Under the pieces are notes generated by a model. The model did not search any database. It saw only the letters and a program-made list of their open reading frames with translations, and had not been told where the DNA came from. Positions 23,047-38,340 of a stretch of 64,000 nucleotides of DNA are shown piece after piece. The translations under genes were made by a program, and so were the position numbers. Source of the stretch: Hermatobates lingyangjiaoensis (taxonomy: Eukaryota > Arthropoda > Insecta > Hemiptera > Hermatobatidae); assembly GCA_026182355.1 (NCBI GenBank), contig JAPFBL010000171.1, positions 496,001 to 560,000 of the forward strand. The letters run 5' to 3'. Each line of letters starts with the position of its first letter. Positions within the stretch are counted from its first letter, which is position 1.

Positions 23047-23645
23047 TTTTGTATATTAGTTTATATTAGTATATAATTACTTAATTATATAATACATCAT
23101 GTATTAGCATGTTGTACTAAAAAATGTTTATAGTTAATTTAGTAGAATATTATAACATGTTATACTCAGTGTGACACATGTTTGTAAGCTATTTAATAAA
23201 CTCCCAACCAGCAGGGGTACTGCTAAGTGGAAAAAAACTTGATAACATCAAGTATTACTAGTTTTAAAAAATATTACTAGTTTTCATTTTAAATTTATAA
23301 CCATAATTCAAGTTTGTTAAATGAATGCTTCAATTTGTTTCTTGAATTAATATTATCAGTCTGAGTGCCAAAGGGTTCTTAAGGACTCTTGCTTATCTGC
23401 AGCAATAATTTCTAAACATACTATTTTTTGTCGTTATTAAAATACCGTAGATTTTTTGTTTTTTAATAAACTGAATAATACTTTTGGAGACGTGTCTTTT
23501 ACTCTTTTAGTTTTAGGTATGATTTATCAAAAGTCTCAAACATATTGACGGTGATTGTCTCATTCTCATACAAAAGTTTGATCGTTTTCTTTCTCCTCCA
23601 GACAGAATATACTTTCCATGTTTCATGTTAATATATATTTTTCAT
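23047..23645. other. non-coding DNA, nothing recognised
   Basis: AT-rich, no credible open frame or repeat seen. Confidence 0.5.
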
Positions 23646-23691
23646 GTTTTTATATCATACAGGTATGAATATACCTGTATGATATAAAAAC
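23646..23691. repeat. perfect 21 bp-arm palindrome
   Basis: Arms 23,646-23,666 and 23,671-23,691 are perfectly complementary around a 4 base spacer (GAAT). No T-run follows and this is not a bacterial genome, so it is not called a terminator. Confidence 0.85.
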
Positions 23692-26600
23692 AATATAGAG
23701 AATTATTTCTTGTTATCAAAATAATGATTCGATATTTGAAAAAAATTGCAATTTTTATATCCACCAAAAGAGCGAAATACTTTTCATATGGTTATATATT
23801 GTTAAAAAATCACATGACTCCTTTCTGATTCAAGTACATGGTTCATTAGTGATCTCGTACTTCTTTTTTAAACAGTATCCTGTTACTTAATTATAAGCCT
23901 TTGGATACACACATTCACCAATACACATCGATGTGAAATGTGAAAAAAATATCAAAATATTTCGGAGACCGAAAAAAAATATAAAATAATTGTAATATTA
24001 AAAGTTTTAATGTTTACTAGATATGATGATTGTAGTTTTAATCTGTCAGATATTCATAGAAAACATTAAAACATGACAATTTAATAAAACGAATGTATCA
24101 TTTTTCATTATTACAATTTGTTTATCTTTACTAAAAGAAATTTACAATATTGCCATTCTTTAATTATCGTGTTGTTAAAGCTCTAAAAAAATACATTGGT
24201 TATAATTTGATTCTTCGACTTGATAAAGAAAAGACTTAGTGTAATGATGCCATGAACATTTTTTATTGAATTTCTAAATGACCATCAAGTTTCGAACTTA
24301 AAACAAAGCAAATTCTATTTCATCACATTTTTTAACTTAAAATTTCATGAGTATCCATATTAGGGAGATAATTAAAAAAAATTGATTCCTATTCAAATAA
24401 ATTATTTAATAATAAAGAACTTTTTTGCTAACGATCGAAGCTTTACTTAATAATTCTTTGAACTCATCAAAGGGCTTAACGTTTAATTGTACTTTAAAAG
24501 TGTATAGTTAATAAAAACATAAAAAAATCAAACGCCCATCCTTTAAAATACACTCAGGTACATTTTAAAATTATCAACAAACAAGTAAATTTATTTAAAA
24601 TTAAATTAATATTAATTAAATGCATGCTTATTTTATTGTAAAATTAAATACATATTGTTTTTATAAAACAACACTCTAAGACAACAGTCTATTTTAATTT
24701 TTTTTTTTAAAAAAAGTTAATAAGACAGATAGAGTCATATTTTTTGTTATTAATAAAATTTATAGAAAATACGTCTAATAGATAGAAAGTTTAATAAAAT
24801 CTATGTTAAACAGAAGTAAAATACACAGATAAGTCAATACCTTTTCAATAACCTTTATAGTTCAATAACCTTCAATAATCTTTAAAATTACAATAGAGAG
24901 ATAACATGGTGATGTTATTTGTTTATAATATCATATTTGATTCCATAAAAATGACAAAAAAACATCATAGAACTTAAAAGAAAACCTTTATAAGCTAACC
25001 AATGACAGAAAGTAACATGAGTCTGGTAATATAATACGTTATATTCTTACTATGTTATACTTATTAAATTTTTAATGAAAAAGTAATGCGCGAGAAGGAA
25101 GAAATACGGTAAAAGAAATAAAATCATATGTTCAGGATAGTTATTGTCAATATATGTAATAAACTGGTGTTAACTTAACATTCACAAAAAAGAAGATTGA
25201 TATTACATTATTATTTAAAATTAAGTTACAAAATATAGATGGTTCATATAAAGCATTATTTTACTTCTTTGTACTTGGCTTTTGCCTTTGGAAATTAACA
25301 AAACATTCATATTGAATTAAACTTGACTAAGAAAATAGATTGAATAAAATTCTTTTAGTAATTACATTATTTTTGATTTATGCAACTAATATAATTTATT
25401 ACATTAGCGTTGCTCTTTTAATACCTCCAAGAATTCTCATTAATATTTATATACATTTCCTTAGTTGAAGAGAAAAGTCAAATACGATTAACTAGATTCA
25501 CTTTGTTATAGAAAATTAAATCTGCTAAAGCATTCATTGATGTTTAAGACTTCAAAAATGTTGCTGATAAATGCTTTTGACAAAAAACAAATGATTTTCA
25601 CTTCAAAGATCGATGTAGATAAGTGAATATTGATAACAAAAATAGTATCTGTTAAACTTCTTTGATTTTACTTAACTTCAGTTTAAATATCCTGTCACTA
25701 AAATGAATAATGTATTTATATTTTATGGCACATCTATATTATTGTATTCTAGCAGCTTTCTGTAGCCTTCCATAGGTTAACAAAAATCTTACTTAATAAT
25801 TTATCTCTTTTATTTATGTATAATTTTGGTTTGGAGTGAAACTATGCTCACGGAGCATAAACTGTTTCCGAATGTTACTTTAACCGTAACAATTTTTTAC
25901 GAAATTCAAATGTGATAATGATGTAATTTACTAATTTAATACGTTTTCTTCGTATGCTTTAGAATTGAACAAAAATTGGACCAAATATTATGGTTAAATG
26001 AAATTTTCGCGCAAAAAGCTATTGTCTTGTTAGAGTGTTGCTTCCGAACATACGATGTAACCTTATTTCTACAAAGTTTTGTTTTTTATGATGTGGCTGT
26101 TACTTTTTTCCTGCCTTCGATATTTGTATGTATGGTGTGAGCTTGTGAGTGGGAATTTTCTTATGATTGATTCTGAAGGTTTATGGGCGTAATAGATCAA
26201 ACTTCATTACGTACGGATATTAAGTTATAACCAGAAATAGCAGATTTTGAGAAAATGAGCTGAGCTAAATGAGGAAAAATGGGTGTTATGGTACATTTAT
26301 GATTTCTGATTTATGATTTAAAATGTTTCTTTTACGTTAAACGGGTCACTTATGAACAATATAACTTTGGAACTTATAGATCGTGATTTTTGTAATATAC
26401 AAAAAAAAAAGTTGGTCAACTGAAATGGAAATAAAGATATTTGAAATGAAATCATGAGGGCATTACATGTTCATTGGCCGCATTTGCCTAGAGTACTTCG
26501 AACAATTCTCTCAGAATTCATACATGCAGAAATTTTTTTAAGGTTCAAAAGAATAATTTGAATCAATGACAATTTCATGATTTGATATAATAAAAAAACA

Positions 26601-29600
26601 AAAGAGTACTTAAGACTAATATTGAAACTTAAAACTAAATCGTAAAAAAGGCATATATTGTACCACCTTTATCAGGGTGAAGGATTGTTGTCTAGCGAGA
26701 TGTTACAAACAATCTATAAGTTGTACCCTTCGAAATATCTAACTATCGGTCATCTATTGTTTCTTTAATTATTTTTTGCATCCATAGAGGATGGAAAAGG
26801 GACTTTTTTTATGACAATATATTAACAATTTATATTTCTCGAGAAATTCATTGAAATTAATATTTTTTTTATTAGATATTGTCTTTATATTAATATTTCA
26901 TGCACTAACATGGGCAATATTACATTAAACTTGAGAAAAGTCCTATGTATGAGACATGAGAAGTTATTGACAAATAAGCATATTCATGCTACAACATAAT
27001 CAGTTCTAATCATTTGAATGAACAAAATAGAATAATTTTTAATGATTAAAATAATTAGTCTAGACTATTTAAAAAACCTTTGGTATTGTATCCATGCTAT
27101 CCATGGAAACAGCAGAAATATACAAATTTCTTAATCTAGAAGCATGAAAACATTGAAATAGTACAATTCTGACCCAAAGAATGTTTTGTGTAAGTATTGA
27201 TTTTATGGAATGCTCTCCTTCATTTCTTGATCTTCTTGGTCTCTTAAAAAAAAAAAACTGCAGTGCAGGAAAAAATGTGGGAAAAACTTATTGAACCAGC
27301 AAAAATATGTTAACTTTTATATGGGTACATGGAAACAAGGGAATATAGTTAAATGATTTTTTGAAGAAAAATTTTAAAGTTGAACAAAAAAATAAAAATT
27401 AAACCTGATTGAAAAGAATATGAAAAAAGAAAAAGGGAAGCTTTTTCTTCCCTCACATACGGTAGTGCTGCAAATTAGTACCATGATTTAGTCTCCTTAA
27501 GTATCTGTAGGTGTGAATAATAATAAATATTCTCATAGTCTAGATTATTTATTTAAAATTGTTATAACTATATGTATACAGCTGTTATAAAAGAAATGAA
27601 ATAGCTATAATAAGAGAACAAGAGATATAAACATTAAAGTTATTAGTATAATTATTGAAAAGCACTAGATATTATATAAACAAGTAGCCCAAGTTTGATA
27701 GATAGCATAAAATAGATTAGAGTAAAATCTATTTAACTCTAGAAGAAAGGTTTGTTGAATTGTTGAAATTGATTATAACTGATAGTGGACTAAAAGTCGC
27801 TAGTTCAATGTATCTTCACGACTTATTTAGTAGTGTTCTGATGAAGATCTGGAAGCACTTTACTTTTTTTTTAATGCCCACTCTTCCAAGGCTTTCACCT
27901 TTAAGTGCTATTAAAGCAGCAGAAATTTTAGCTAAAAATTCTACCACTGGCGTATGATATTAAAAAATAAAACGTGAAAATATCTTTCAGCATGCATGCC
28001 ATTTTCTGACTCTGTTAATTACTCGTTAAACATTGATTTTTTTTGTAAATTTGTCAGAGAAACTCATAAAATTCACACCCACATGCTATTTATATGACAT
28101 TAAACCACTCGTAACTCTTTTATTTTCTCTATTTATACACTGGACTAATGTGTTTTTTTTATTATGCCCTTACAACACAAGTATATCCTTAACTATGCTG
28201 CAGCAAATGAACTTTGGGAAATGGGTTGATATTTATAACACATGAAATCAGTCGTAGCAGTACATGACACGCTTTGTCATATTCATTACTGAAACTCAAT
28301 AATTATGAACTAATTTTTTTATTCTATATAAATTTAAACACCTGAAAAACCCTTTAATCCCATTGATTTAGGTTTCGATCGAAGTAAAATATCCCTAATA
28401 TTTTTTATTTCATATAATAGAGAAGAAACCTTGGTGTCGCAGGGGATCATTGGACTGAGGAGGTAGTATTTCTGAAGCCATTATTATGATGTACAATGGG
28501 GGAAATAATCCTCAAAAGATGAGAATGAATTACATTGAAAAGTGAGTACAATAAACAGTTTTCAGAAAAAAGTATGAATAGTTTATAAAAATAAGATTAT
28601 TTGTGATAAACTAATAAGACATTGTAATAACAGAATCAGTATGAAAATAACTTATTGAAAAAAAGTAACGATAACAAAAATTTACCCAAAAAGTCATCCA
28701 TTCATAGACATGCACTATGATGTCAAATATAGTTTCCATTAGAAAATCATAAAGGTGTGTTTCTTTCAACTAGGGACCTGTTTAAAAGCTTGTGTATAAA
28801 CCCGTGATTGAATTTGAGTTGTGAGTATTGGAGATTAGCATTTGAAAGGATAAAATGTTTATAAGATGAAACTTTGTGATTATTCATATGGAATTTTCAA
28901 GTATTTCTTACTAAACTCACACTGAAAGTGTAAGACGGATTTATGTTTTGAAATCAAGATATTTGCAAAATTAACAAAAATGAATATTGCTTACATGAGA
29001 AATACTAAATTTGAAATATTATGTTAACAAATTGCCGAGTTAAGAATTTAATAAGAACAAAAAAAATAACATCCACAAGGTTACACCTACAGCAGATTTT
29101 AATGTTCTTAATAGGTATAATCTTCACGAGGTAACAAACTAACAAGTGCCTGCAGGAAGTACTGAATAAGTGAGTCGATGTGAACGACAAAGGCGAAAGC
29201 ATATGGACAAGGGTTCTTCTAAAATTTATCTATAGAGAGAATATTTTGTGGTGAAATATGTTGTCTAGTGGTCGTTTCCTTAATTTAGATACTGTTACTT
29301 CGATAACCACACTTAGTAAAATTATATTATAATGAATCAGTAAAAATTCTATAATTATTAGGTCTATTACAACATCAATAAATGCGAACCAAAGCAGTAG
29401 AAGGTATATGTGGAAAGTATGATGTAAAAAATAAATATTACTGCAAACATATTTGAAATATATGCATTGCTGTATCTTACATGTAATCGTGAACTCTGAG
29501 ACCACAGTAGAAAATTCCCAAAACTGAATAACGTATTTTAACGAATTAACCGGTTCATTTTAGAATCACAAAATGAACGATCGTATGGTTGAATCATAAT

Positions 29601-30294
29601 CATTTAATACTTTTTTTTTATTTTGCCTAGAACCAGATACATATACTAAAGCTTTAATCTCATTTTGAGTTTCTCATTGATAATGCTTACCAAAATTTCT
29701 CCTAAGTATGAACATGTTGACTTTTGGGAGGTGAATGCTAAAATACAAAACAAGTGACCAAAGCTAATTTTTGATTTCTTTTGTCTTTTATGATGTTGAT
29801 GGCTCTTATGAAGTAGCATAAAAAAATATTTTCAATAAAACTTTGATAGGATCAAATGTCAGATCCTTTTTTAAATTAAATTTTAATTTAAATAAGACAA
29901 GGCTTCAATTGTATGCTAGATTTGTACTTGTATGTATTCACCAATGCACCAATACAAAAAAAAACTGTTCATTTTATTAAAAACATTGAAATTTATTAAA
30001 AGTTACTTCATCTATTGACTATACTCTAAAAATTTGATCGACTGCGTGCATTATACCATTGTTCAGTTAGTTGCTTAGGTTTGTTTTTTGATACGTTGAC
30101 ACCAATAATACGTTGACTCCTTTTGGCCAATCCTGGTTAAGCCAATAGACATTCTCATACAAACACATACATTTATAGCTTCTGGAGTGTGTAACCTTGT
30201 CGATACTAAGGCTTTCGTATTTATTTGACTGTTAACTCTCAAGTTTTGAACACTGCGTTTCAGCCTTCATTAAATCTAGATCTAGATCTCTGGA
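23692..30294. other. long gene-poor AT-rich stretch
   Basis: 6.6 kb with no credible gene, RNA gene or recognised element. Short open frames at 27,760-27,957, 28,033-28,245 and 29,005-29,505 have no family motifs. A small palindrome (GTTCATTTT/ACAAAATGAAC) lies near 29,550-29,577. Confidence 0.5.
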
Positions 30295-30605
30295 GATCTT
30301 GAGGCATAAAATCAAAAGCAGTACCATGATAGAGGGTTCAATCCTCACCTGGCCCTCGATTTATTCACGCGGGAGGTGAATAACTCTGAGCACGTCGTCC
30401 CTCGGAGAAGGACGTTAAACCGTCGGTCCCGAGCCTGTACGATGTCAGGTACTAGTTAAAGATCCCTACTCTAAATACATTTGAGTTAGGCAAAATTTAG
30501 AACTCCCACTGTAGAATCAATCTTCATTGTGTGGTATCACAAAGGGCCAATGCTTGGCCTACGTGTGTTCCCTTGTGCGACTGCCACTGCAACCTAACCT
30601 AGTAC
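30295..30605 (+). mobile_element. SINE with tRNA-type B box and conserved core
   Basis: A Pol III B box (GGTTCAATCC, about 30,335-30,344) is followed by a core with GTCCCTCGGAG, GGACGTTAAACCGTC and GAGCCTGTACGATGT. GACGTTAAAC-type cores are widespread in invertebrate SINEs, as I recall. The A box is degenerate. The 3' tail is CTGCCACTGCAACC-like and not A-rich. The same core, diverged, is repeated at 56.8-57.05 kb. Confidence 0.65.
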
Positions 30606-33600
30606 TTCCGAATAATAGTACTTCTTATTTCCTGGACGCAGAAGCATTCTATCGAAAGCTGTTTTATTATCAAAAATGATCCCAGACTCAGAATGTTTAC
30701 TCTTCTGTCAACCAACTTGCATGAACTACCTTGGTTGATTTACCGTTGTAAAATGTAGATTACCCCTTATGAAATTCTATATTTCCCGAAATTTTCTCAG
30801 TTGTACTAATATAAAACGTAATAGTTGTCACCTTCAATATAATATTCATATCAAGGCATATTTTTAGTTAATTATTAATTTGATCAATCAAAGATTATTG
30901 CTTGCAGTGTGCCCACAACCATTTAGGTATCGAAGCAACCATATACACAGATTACAATAAGAAAACAAAAACGTTAAGAAAGAACTTTGGGGATCAAAAA
31001 TTTCGAGCCGTCATCATTTTGGGTGTAATCTCTATTATGTTTATAATCTTTTATAATCAATTATGAGTATGTTGTGTTATACATTTTATAAATAATATAT
31101 TTATAACTGTTTTACAAATCTGAAATTTCTTTTTTCAGCTATTGCTTCCGTTATTTCATAATATTCTTCTAGTTCCAACGCTTTAAAAATAACAGTTTAG
31201 GAAAAAAATGTCTATAATCAATAAAAGTCAAAATAATCGACTTTCCTGGGGTAAATATTGGTCGAAAACAATAGGACCCATCTGCCCTATGAGCTCCGAA
31301 AATTGGTAAAATATGAACGTGATACATGAAAATGTCTTTGTTACCATGTCTAACATATTGACCTTTCTTCGACTTCTTTAAATCACCATTAGATTTTAAT
31401 TACATTATTAAACTTCAAAATTTTCTTTCCAGAATTATGTTTTATTTTTATTGATTATAAGAATATATGTTCTGATGGCATATCTTTCTTAAAACAAATG
31501 AGATAGACTTTTTGGAGCCATTATTTCTCTACTTTCTTTATCAGGAATTTAAAAATTGATCCATCCTTTTTGAAACAGTTAACTACCTCACCCCAGAGTA
31601 TTTTATTGGTTTCAAGAATCCATACGAGCGTTTATTTATTTTTAATGATTTTATCAATAATTTTTATGAAGTTAGTATAGGAGATTGAGCTCGATTTTGT
31701 ATATCAAGAAGATTTTCAATTCACGTGGAAATTGTGATCACATTGATGACTCCTGTAAAGTCCTATACATTACGTTAGCATTGTATTTCAAAGCTGTTAG
31801 ATTGATACATCTTTGTATAATTTCAAATTACATGTTAATAAAAGATTTTTTATAAACAAATTTTTTTATATGCAAAAAGTTGAGAGCAATTCTTTTATGC
31901 TTTATAATGTTTTCTAGTTTTCTAACAAACTTTTTTGAGTTGATTCATTGTTTTGTATCGTAATAACTATCTTATCCCATATAGAGAAAGTTATTTACAT
32001 ATAACTTGTAACATATTAGAATTATAGTTACATTATATTCAATTATATATAATCAAATTTTATATTTTAATGTAGATAGAACTTTTGTAATTGTTAATGT
32101 ACAGTGTTCATATAATCTTTTAAGATCTTGAAATATCCTATAATGACAACATCTAAATTTGTATAATCACCTGAGAAGATGGTTATAAATTATAGTCTAT
32201 TATCAAAGATGAATCAGCAACTCTCCTATGCTGTAATATAACCCAAAGGTACAGGAGTTCTTAATTACACGAAGAATATATGTCTTACAATTAGTAGTGG
32301 TGATGAATATAACACGTTTATAGATTGCATCCTTGCTAGGCAACCATTCTTCACACTGATGAGTAACATAAAATATATGGTTGTGTGGTGTTTCCTTCTA
32401 TAGTTTTAATTAATGTAATATTCTTACATATCATATTAACTTTTTGTAATATCTTAAATATTTATTAAAAAAAACCTTAAAACAGGAATTTTGTTTGACT
32501 CGTTTTGAGGAAAATATCTTAAATTGATGTAAACAAATCCGACACGTAATCTGACAGAATTTTTTTTGCGCAGTACTAATTTTGTATACTGTTTTGCTAT
32601 AATATTTCAAATTTATACAATTCACTGTTGAACGTATAAAAATACATTTCTGGAATCATAAAATCTACCGTAACTCCTATTTTTTTTCATGTAATTTCGA
32701 ATCAAGCGTATTTTGCTCATCCCCTCCTAAAGTTCTATTTTTGGGTATAATTTCATTACAATCCATTCAAACGCGTGACTTAAATCCGGTCAAAATTATT
32801 TTTAAAAAAAATCATAAACCAAATTTTTTTCATTTATAGCAAAAAAACTTTATGGTTATTGGAAAAATTTGAAATATTTATTGCAAATGTTTGTGACATC
32901 ATAATAATTAATATATTTTACAATTCTAAATAAGTGGTTTATAAGGAAAAATATGTTGTCTAGAAACTGATTTTGATCTAGAAAGTGACTTTTTATTGTG
33001 CAATATTATTTCCAATACATCTGCACTGTAGTTCCATTTTTCTGTGAAATATGAATTAAACCCATCAAATGGTGTGGCCTGTAGCGTTCTACAATCGTTA
33101 AATACAAATGAAGCCACATAGATATGGCAGAAAGAACATAAAAAAAATGACTTTGAGATTCTCAGACTCGTAATTCCTTTAAAATTTGGATGTATAATAT
33201 TTGAATTATTGATGTGCTTTACTTATAGTAAAGTGAAAAGAAATTTTAGGGGTTTTATTGAAATTGATTTCGTATAGTAGAGGCGGTTCTCGTCAGAAAC
33301 ACTCTATGGTCAGTTATAATTGACTTAAACTTTTTCAAGAAGAACGTTTTTAAAATTGTTGCTGTAGACCATGAATATAAACAATAATAGCAAACATTAA
33401 TGGTTGTATCGTGAACTATGTTTTCAACATTCAAGTATTGAAATATTTAGAATGTGTAATAGCAGGCATCAAAACCTTGTAAAAATGAGCTGTATTCATT
33501 TTTATGTTTGTTGCCAGTTGACTGGTGTTCGTGGAGATTATTATTAATAATGTGTTTGTCAATGAGAGAACTCCCATCACTAGAAATGTTTCTAATGTTG

Positions 33601-36600
33601 GATTGAAAAGGAAACGAAGACTGGAATCACTGTCAGCTAAGAGCTTTGAGTAGGAAACGAAGAGACTTGTGGGAAACAAAAAAAAATGAGGAAAAGAAGA
33701 AAAAATAAAATGATTCATAACTGATCTACAAATTCAATGAAATCTAAATAAATTAAAAGGAAATTATTTATTTAAAATGACAAAGAAAATAACTGATCCA
33801 TTGATGGAGATTGGGACTCTAGTGAATCAATTAAGGTTTGATTAGAACAACAGTAACGAATCTTGTCTAGGATTACACCAGAATTCTGCTTTGCTAATTA
33901 TAAATGGCAGTAATTTGTAAGAGTTGATCTAGTTTCATCAGGCTAGCGCTTTTGATGATTTTATTAATTATCATTTCCAAAAGAAATTTTTTTTCTTTGT
34001 TCCTCTCCCTCACTCTCTAACGATTTTTTGCTTTTATCATTCAATTTGAACTAATTTATTATTATTACGTACTCTTGCTTATTTGGCTTTCTTTCAATAT
34101 AAAGACAAAGAAAAATGTCATTATAATTAATTTATCTTTATTAGAGAAGAGTTTTTTCAAAGGTTAGTCCAGTAATAAAACTGTACATATCTTCTTCTAA
34201 ATATAACAGCTTTTTTTTAAAAGGCTAGGTCTATATCTATTTTAATAAGATTTTGCGATGAAATGATATCCAAAACTAAGCAGAAAACATTTTTTTATAT
34301 GAAATATTCTCAAAAATATTAGAACATTGGTGCCCAGTTTGTTGTGCTGTTTCAAGAATATCAAGAACATAAATATGCAGTATTGAAGTTCTTTGATTAT
34401 ATTTCGTTTTCATTTTAATGTATCTTGATCAAACAACACACACACAGATACACAAATTTGAAATATTTTTTGTATTGGACTCAGTCACCAAAAAAGGTGT
34501 TTTCTGTTGAAAACTCAATGTTAAAAGTTTGATTCAAAAGAAATACTTTCATTTTACTATATTTCATTTGGAGAGCAAAAGAAAATAAAGACCAGTAATA
34601 GTAAGATTAAATAATTACTAAACTTCCGTGTAACAAGCAACCTAGCTGTAACGTGACTGTCGATTAAATTATGGGCAACATGATAGCTATATTGATCGTT
34701 AAGTTATTTAATTGTTAATTACAACAATAATTATTGTTAGTGTTATACAGTTATTACTCTCCTATAGAAATTTATATTTCTATTCTTTAAGGTGGAATAT
34801 ACAGTCAATGCATAGTAGATAACCTTCATATTTTACTTTTTAACTGAAGGTACTGCAATATATATGTTCTTGTAAAATTTTTTCCCAAATATGTATTAAC
34901 ATTTCCATTGCAATCACCAAAATCTCGTCCACCAATACAAACTTTTCAAAATTAATACTTCAATCTTTTTAACATTAACATTTGATCACTTAGATTCTTG
35001 GTGAAAATCAGCTAAACCTAGTAGGTTTTATTTACTACCATGTGCATATTTGGTTAATTTTATCCTACCATATGGATGAATGCCTCAATAATTGATTCTT
35101 ATTTTCCTGAATTTAAACTAAATAGAGAAACTGACAGCAGCACTTTCATTATAACTGTGCTAACTCTTTACATTAAGAATGCTATCCTGAGATCTCCATA
35201 TTTATTTCGTATTTACCAAATTAGTAGTAATTTCTAAAATCATAGATTTCAGTTTAACATCTGAAGCCCAAATTTATATTGATAATAAACTACTAGGTAT
35301 TAGTAAGATATACTAAGATAAACTGAGGAGTTACACAAACAGGTCATTTTTATTACCTTCCCATCTAAGGTACAAATTGCCATTACTTCACAATTAAGGC
35401 CCTTAGTTAACTTTAAACTTTATTAAAAAACTCGGTATACTTATTTCAATTTTGTTTTCTTTAAAAGTTAATTTAATGATAGCAATAATTAAAATCTGAT
35501 AATTACATGTTAAGGATTATATGGCAATCTAGCAAACCTTGGACCTAAATTGGAGTCAAGAGCAAGGATGGTCAAGGCAAAGCTTCTGTAAGTTATATTT
35601 TATTATGTATTAATATACTTTCACTCAAATATTAACAAGAAATATCTTGGATAGAAACAACTTTATTATTTAATTGATGTGTATTAAATTATTAACTAAT
35701 TAATTAATTTATTTTATAGTTGTTGTAGTAATTACTGTTGTGATTAAGACTATTGTCATAATAAAATCTTAGTGCTAACCAAATCTAGCGGTCTTGCTGG
35801 TTAGAATAACTCTGTGGCATATATACGTAGCGCATTGTTGAAGGATGACATATTCCCATGAAAGGGTTGTAAAACAAATCCCTTTTGGCAAATTAACGTT
35901 CCTTATCAAGTACAGACGATTAATCTATCCTGACTCGCCTAGTGCCTCTCACGAGTGGAATTATATAGTGAAATATCTGAGTCCCTTTTCTCAATTGCTT
36001 CCTGCAGTTTACACATTTATTTCTATATCACATGCTTAGCAAAGTTCATATCGCCGAATGGGATTCAGAAATGAGGCTATGATTTCTGTATCAAGTAACT
36101 GGTTCTTTTGATAGCCATGCAATCAATTAATAACATAATATATTATGTCATATTAACGTGAATAAGATATTTACCGAAATATATTAGCATTTTTGAAGTT
36201 TTTTCCTTTTTTTTATTAAGTGTAAAATAATGTTTTATATAAAAACTTAATTAATATTAATAAACTTAATTAACATTCTTTGAATGTTATACAAACAAAT
36301 AAATGTTTTCGTAATACAAACAAAATATTGGTCCATATCAATTTGATATTGGAACATCAGATTAAAGAAAATACCGCGTGAAAGCCTCTTTTTTAGGTAA
36401 GTTTATGGATAAACTTACTTTCAAAATTTAGGTTAATGAATACCATGTTTATTTTTAACGGATAATTTCCAACATATTTGGAAAATATTATCTCATGATT
36501 TCATCACAAACTGATTTAAAAAAATTGTGAAATAATGCAAAATTATTTTTATTGTTTCACCAATTTGAACATATCAAATTCAAAAGTTAATAATTTAATC

Positions 36601-37765
36601 AACAAGAGAATATTTTAATCTAAAGTTCGTAAACTATACAACTGTTTTGAATTCAAATGAGATATTAGTCTAAATTTTGTCAGTTTTGACATATCGGTAT
36701 AGTTTCGTATTTGTCAACCATAATGAAACCAAAATTTTGTGAATAATTTGATAATTAAAATATTTTGTTAATAACGTGATAAATTCATAGTCAGAGTATC
36801 AACAATTTGAGATATCCATACACAACATAATAGTATGTAAAGAGAAAGCAAATACATGAAAATATAAATTTCATAATAAATAATTGGGTCTTCAACATTG
36901 AATAATTACGGTTTCTTGAATACAGTGATTGCATTTCATATCACTTTCATTGATATATAGTCAACAAGTAATAACATATATTTCGTTAAAGAAATAAATA
37001 AGTTGGATATTCATAATTGTTAATAGTCTTGCATATATACAGTAACATATAATGACCGAATAATGTGAAGGAATATATTTATTACTTCCAATTTTAAGTT
37101 TTATAAGGAAATATATTTCGAATGTCTGATGGTTAATACATCCGTCACAGCATGTATTAACACTGTGATAGAGTAACACACAGTTACTCGTAAATGGTTC
37201 AAATCTGCACTAAATATATTCCAAATTAATCAATTACGTTACAACAGTAATTATATTACACACTGTAACAATGAGATAGATAAATGTACTAAATAATAGT
37301 TGTTAAAAATAAAATGAATGATTACCACTTTTGGCTCTCACACGGATGTAGTAGTATGCTTTTTTGACCTAGAAAGGACATACAAATTATGTTAATATTG
37401 TTTTGGTCAGAAAAAATACTTTGTATCATCAAATTAAAAACTGTATTGTTACACAATTACTTATATAATTATTCTCATAATTATTTAATTTTGTTAATAA
37501 AACAATTACTAATTACATCTAAAATATATACACTTTTAAGAATTATGAAAGACTTGAAATTGTATTATCAAAAACAAATAAAGAAAGAATGTATAAGATT
37601 ATAAGAAAAGTATAGAGGAAGAGTATATACATAATATTAAACGGTAAAATATATGTGAATGATGTAAAAGTAGGGTTCAGCGGAGTGTGAGTCAAATCCT
37701 TGAGCCATGAATTTTATAACAATCTGCTGAATAACTTTTCCATTTTCCTGCTTATATATATATAT
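30606..37765. other. long gene-poor AT-rich stretch
   Basis: 7.1 kb with no supported gene. Candidate frames at 32,431-32,625, 33,431-33,718 (both minus) and 35,845-36,039 (plus) lack motifs and splice context. A pyrimidine-rich patch lies near 33,986-34,020. (TA)n at 37,753-37,767 marks the edge of the next element. Confidence 0.5.
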
Positions 37766-37823
37766 ATAACAATTAAAATAAGCAGTGACACATGAACAGA
37801 AACACAACAAAGACTCACTTTTC

Positions 37824-37855
37824 AATATTTCGACCGTAATGGCGGTCGTCCTCAG
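37824..37855 (-). ncRNA. hammerhead-ribozyme-like motif, left arm
   Basis: Mirror copy of the motif at 38,795-38,826: CTGAGGA, extra C, GACC/GGTC helix II, GAA, AUAU, U. Confidence 0.55.
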
Positions 37856-38132
37856 GAGAAGAAGTGAATTGACGGAGGGACGACAGTCAACTGAAGAACT
37901 CACAGGGTGAGGGCTAAAGCAGTGCTGCCGCAAAGGAGACAAATAAAAAAGGAACTAGGAAGTCGAGAGCAAAAATTAAAAAAAAAAAAAAAAAAGTTTT
38001 TGAAAGGTAGAAAAAGGTTAAGAAAAGAAAAAATAAAGAAAATATACAGAACAATTAAAAATAAAAAAAATATTAAAAAAAATAAAATAAATAAATAAAA
38101 AAAAAAAAATTAAAAAATAAATAAATAAAAAA

Positions 38133-38305
38133 CTAACGATTTAAATTCAAGCCAGGTTTCGAGCGTGCCCCCAGGAGCCAAATGTGGGCTTCCTCAGAAG
38201 CTTTTAAAGTAACTTGTCTGTTATCACTGGGGACTTGTTTAAGAACTTGGACTGTGAAACAATCATTGAAACTGAGATGGTGGGAATTAGCGTGAGTGGC
38301 GACAG
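38133..38305 (-). pseudogene. endonuclease C-terminus, left arm copy
   Basis: Same 3' coding end as the right arm (ATHANSHHLSF to PGLNLNR), in opposite orientation. Fragment only. Confidence 0.7.
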
Positions 38306-38340
38306 GGACCCTGTCCCTGTCCCTGTCCCGACAGGGATCC

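Noticed and set aside
23646..23691. Rho-independent terminator
   Set aside because: Strong hairpin but no following T-run and no upstream gene; the rest of the window is eukaryotic.
29005..29505. small membrane proteins encoded on the minus strand
   Set aside because: Hydrophobic I/L/F-rich translations are expected from random AT-rich DNA; no start context, splice sites or family motif.
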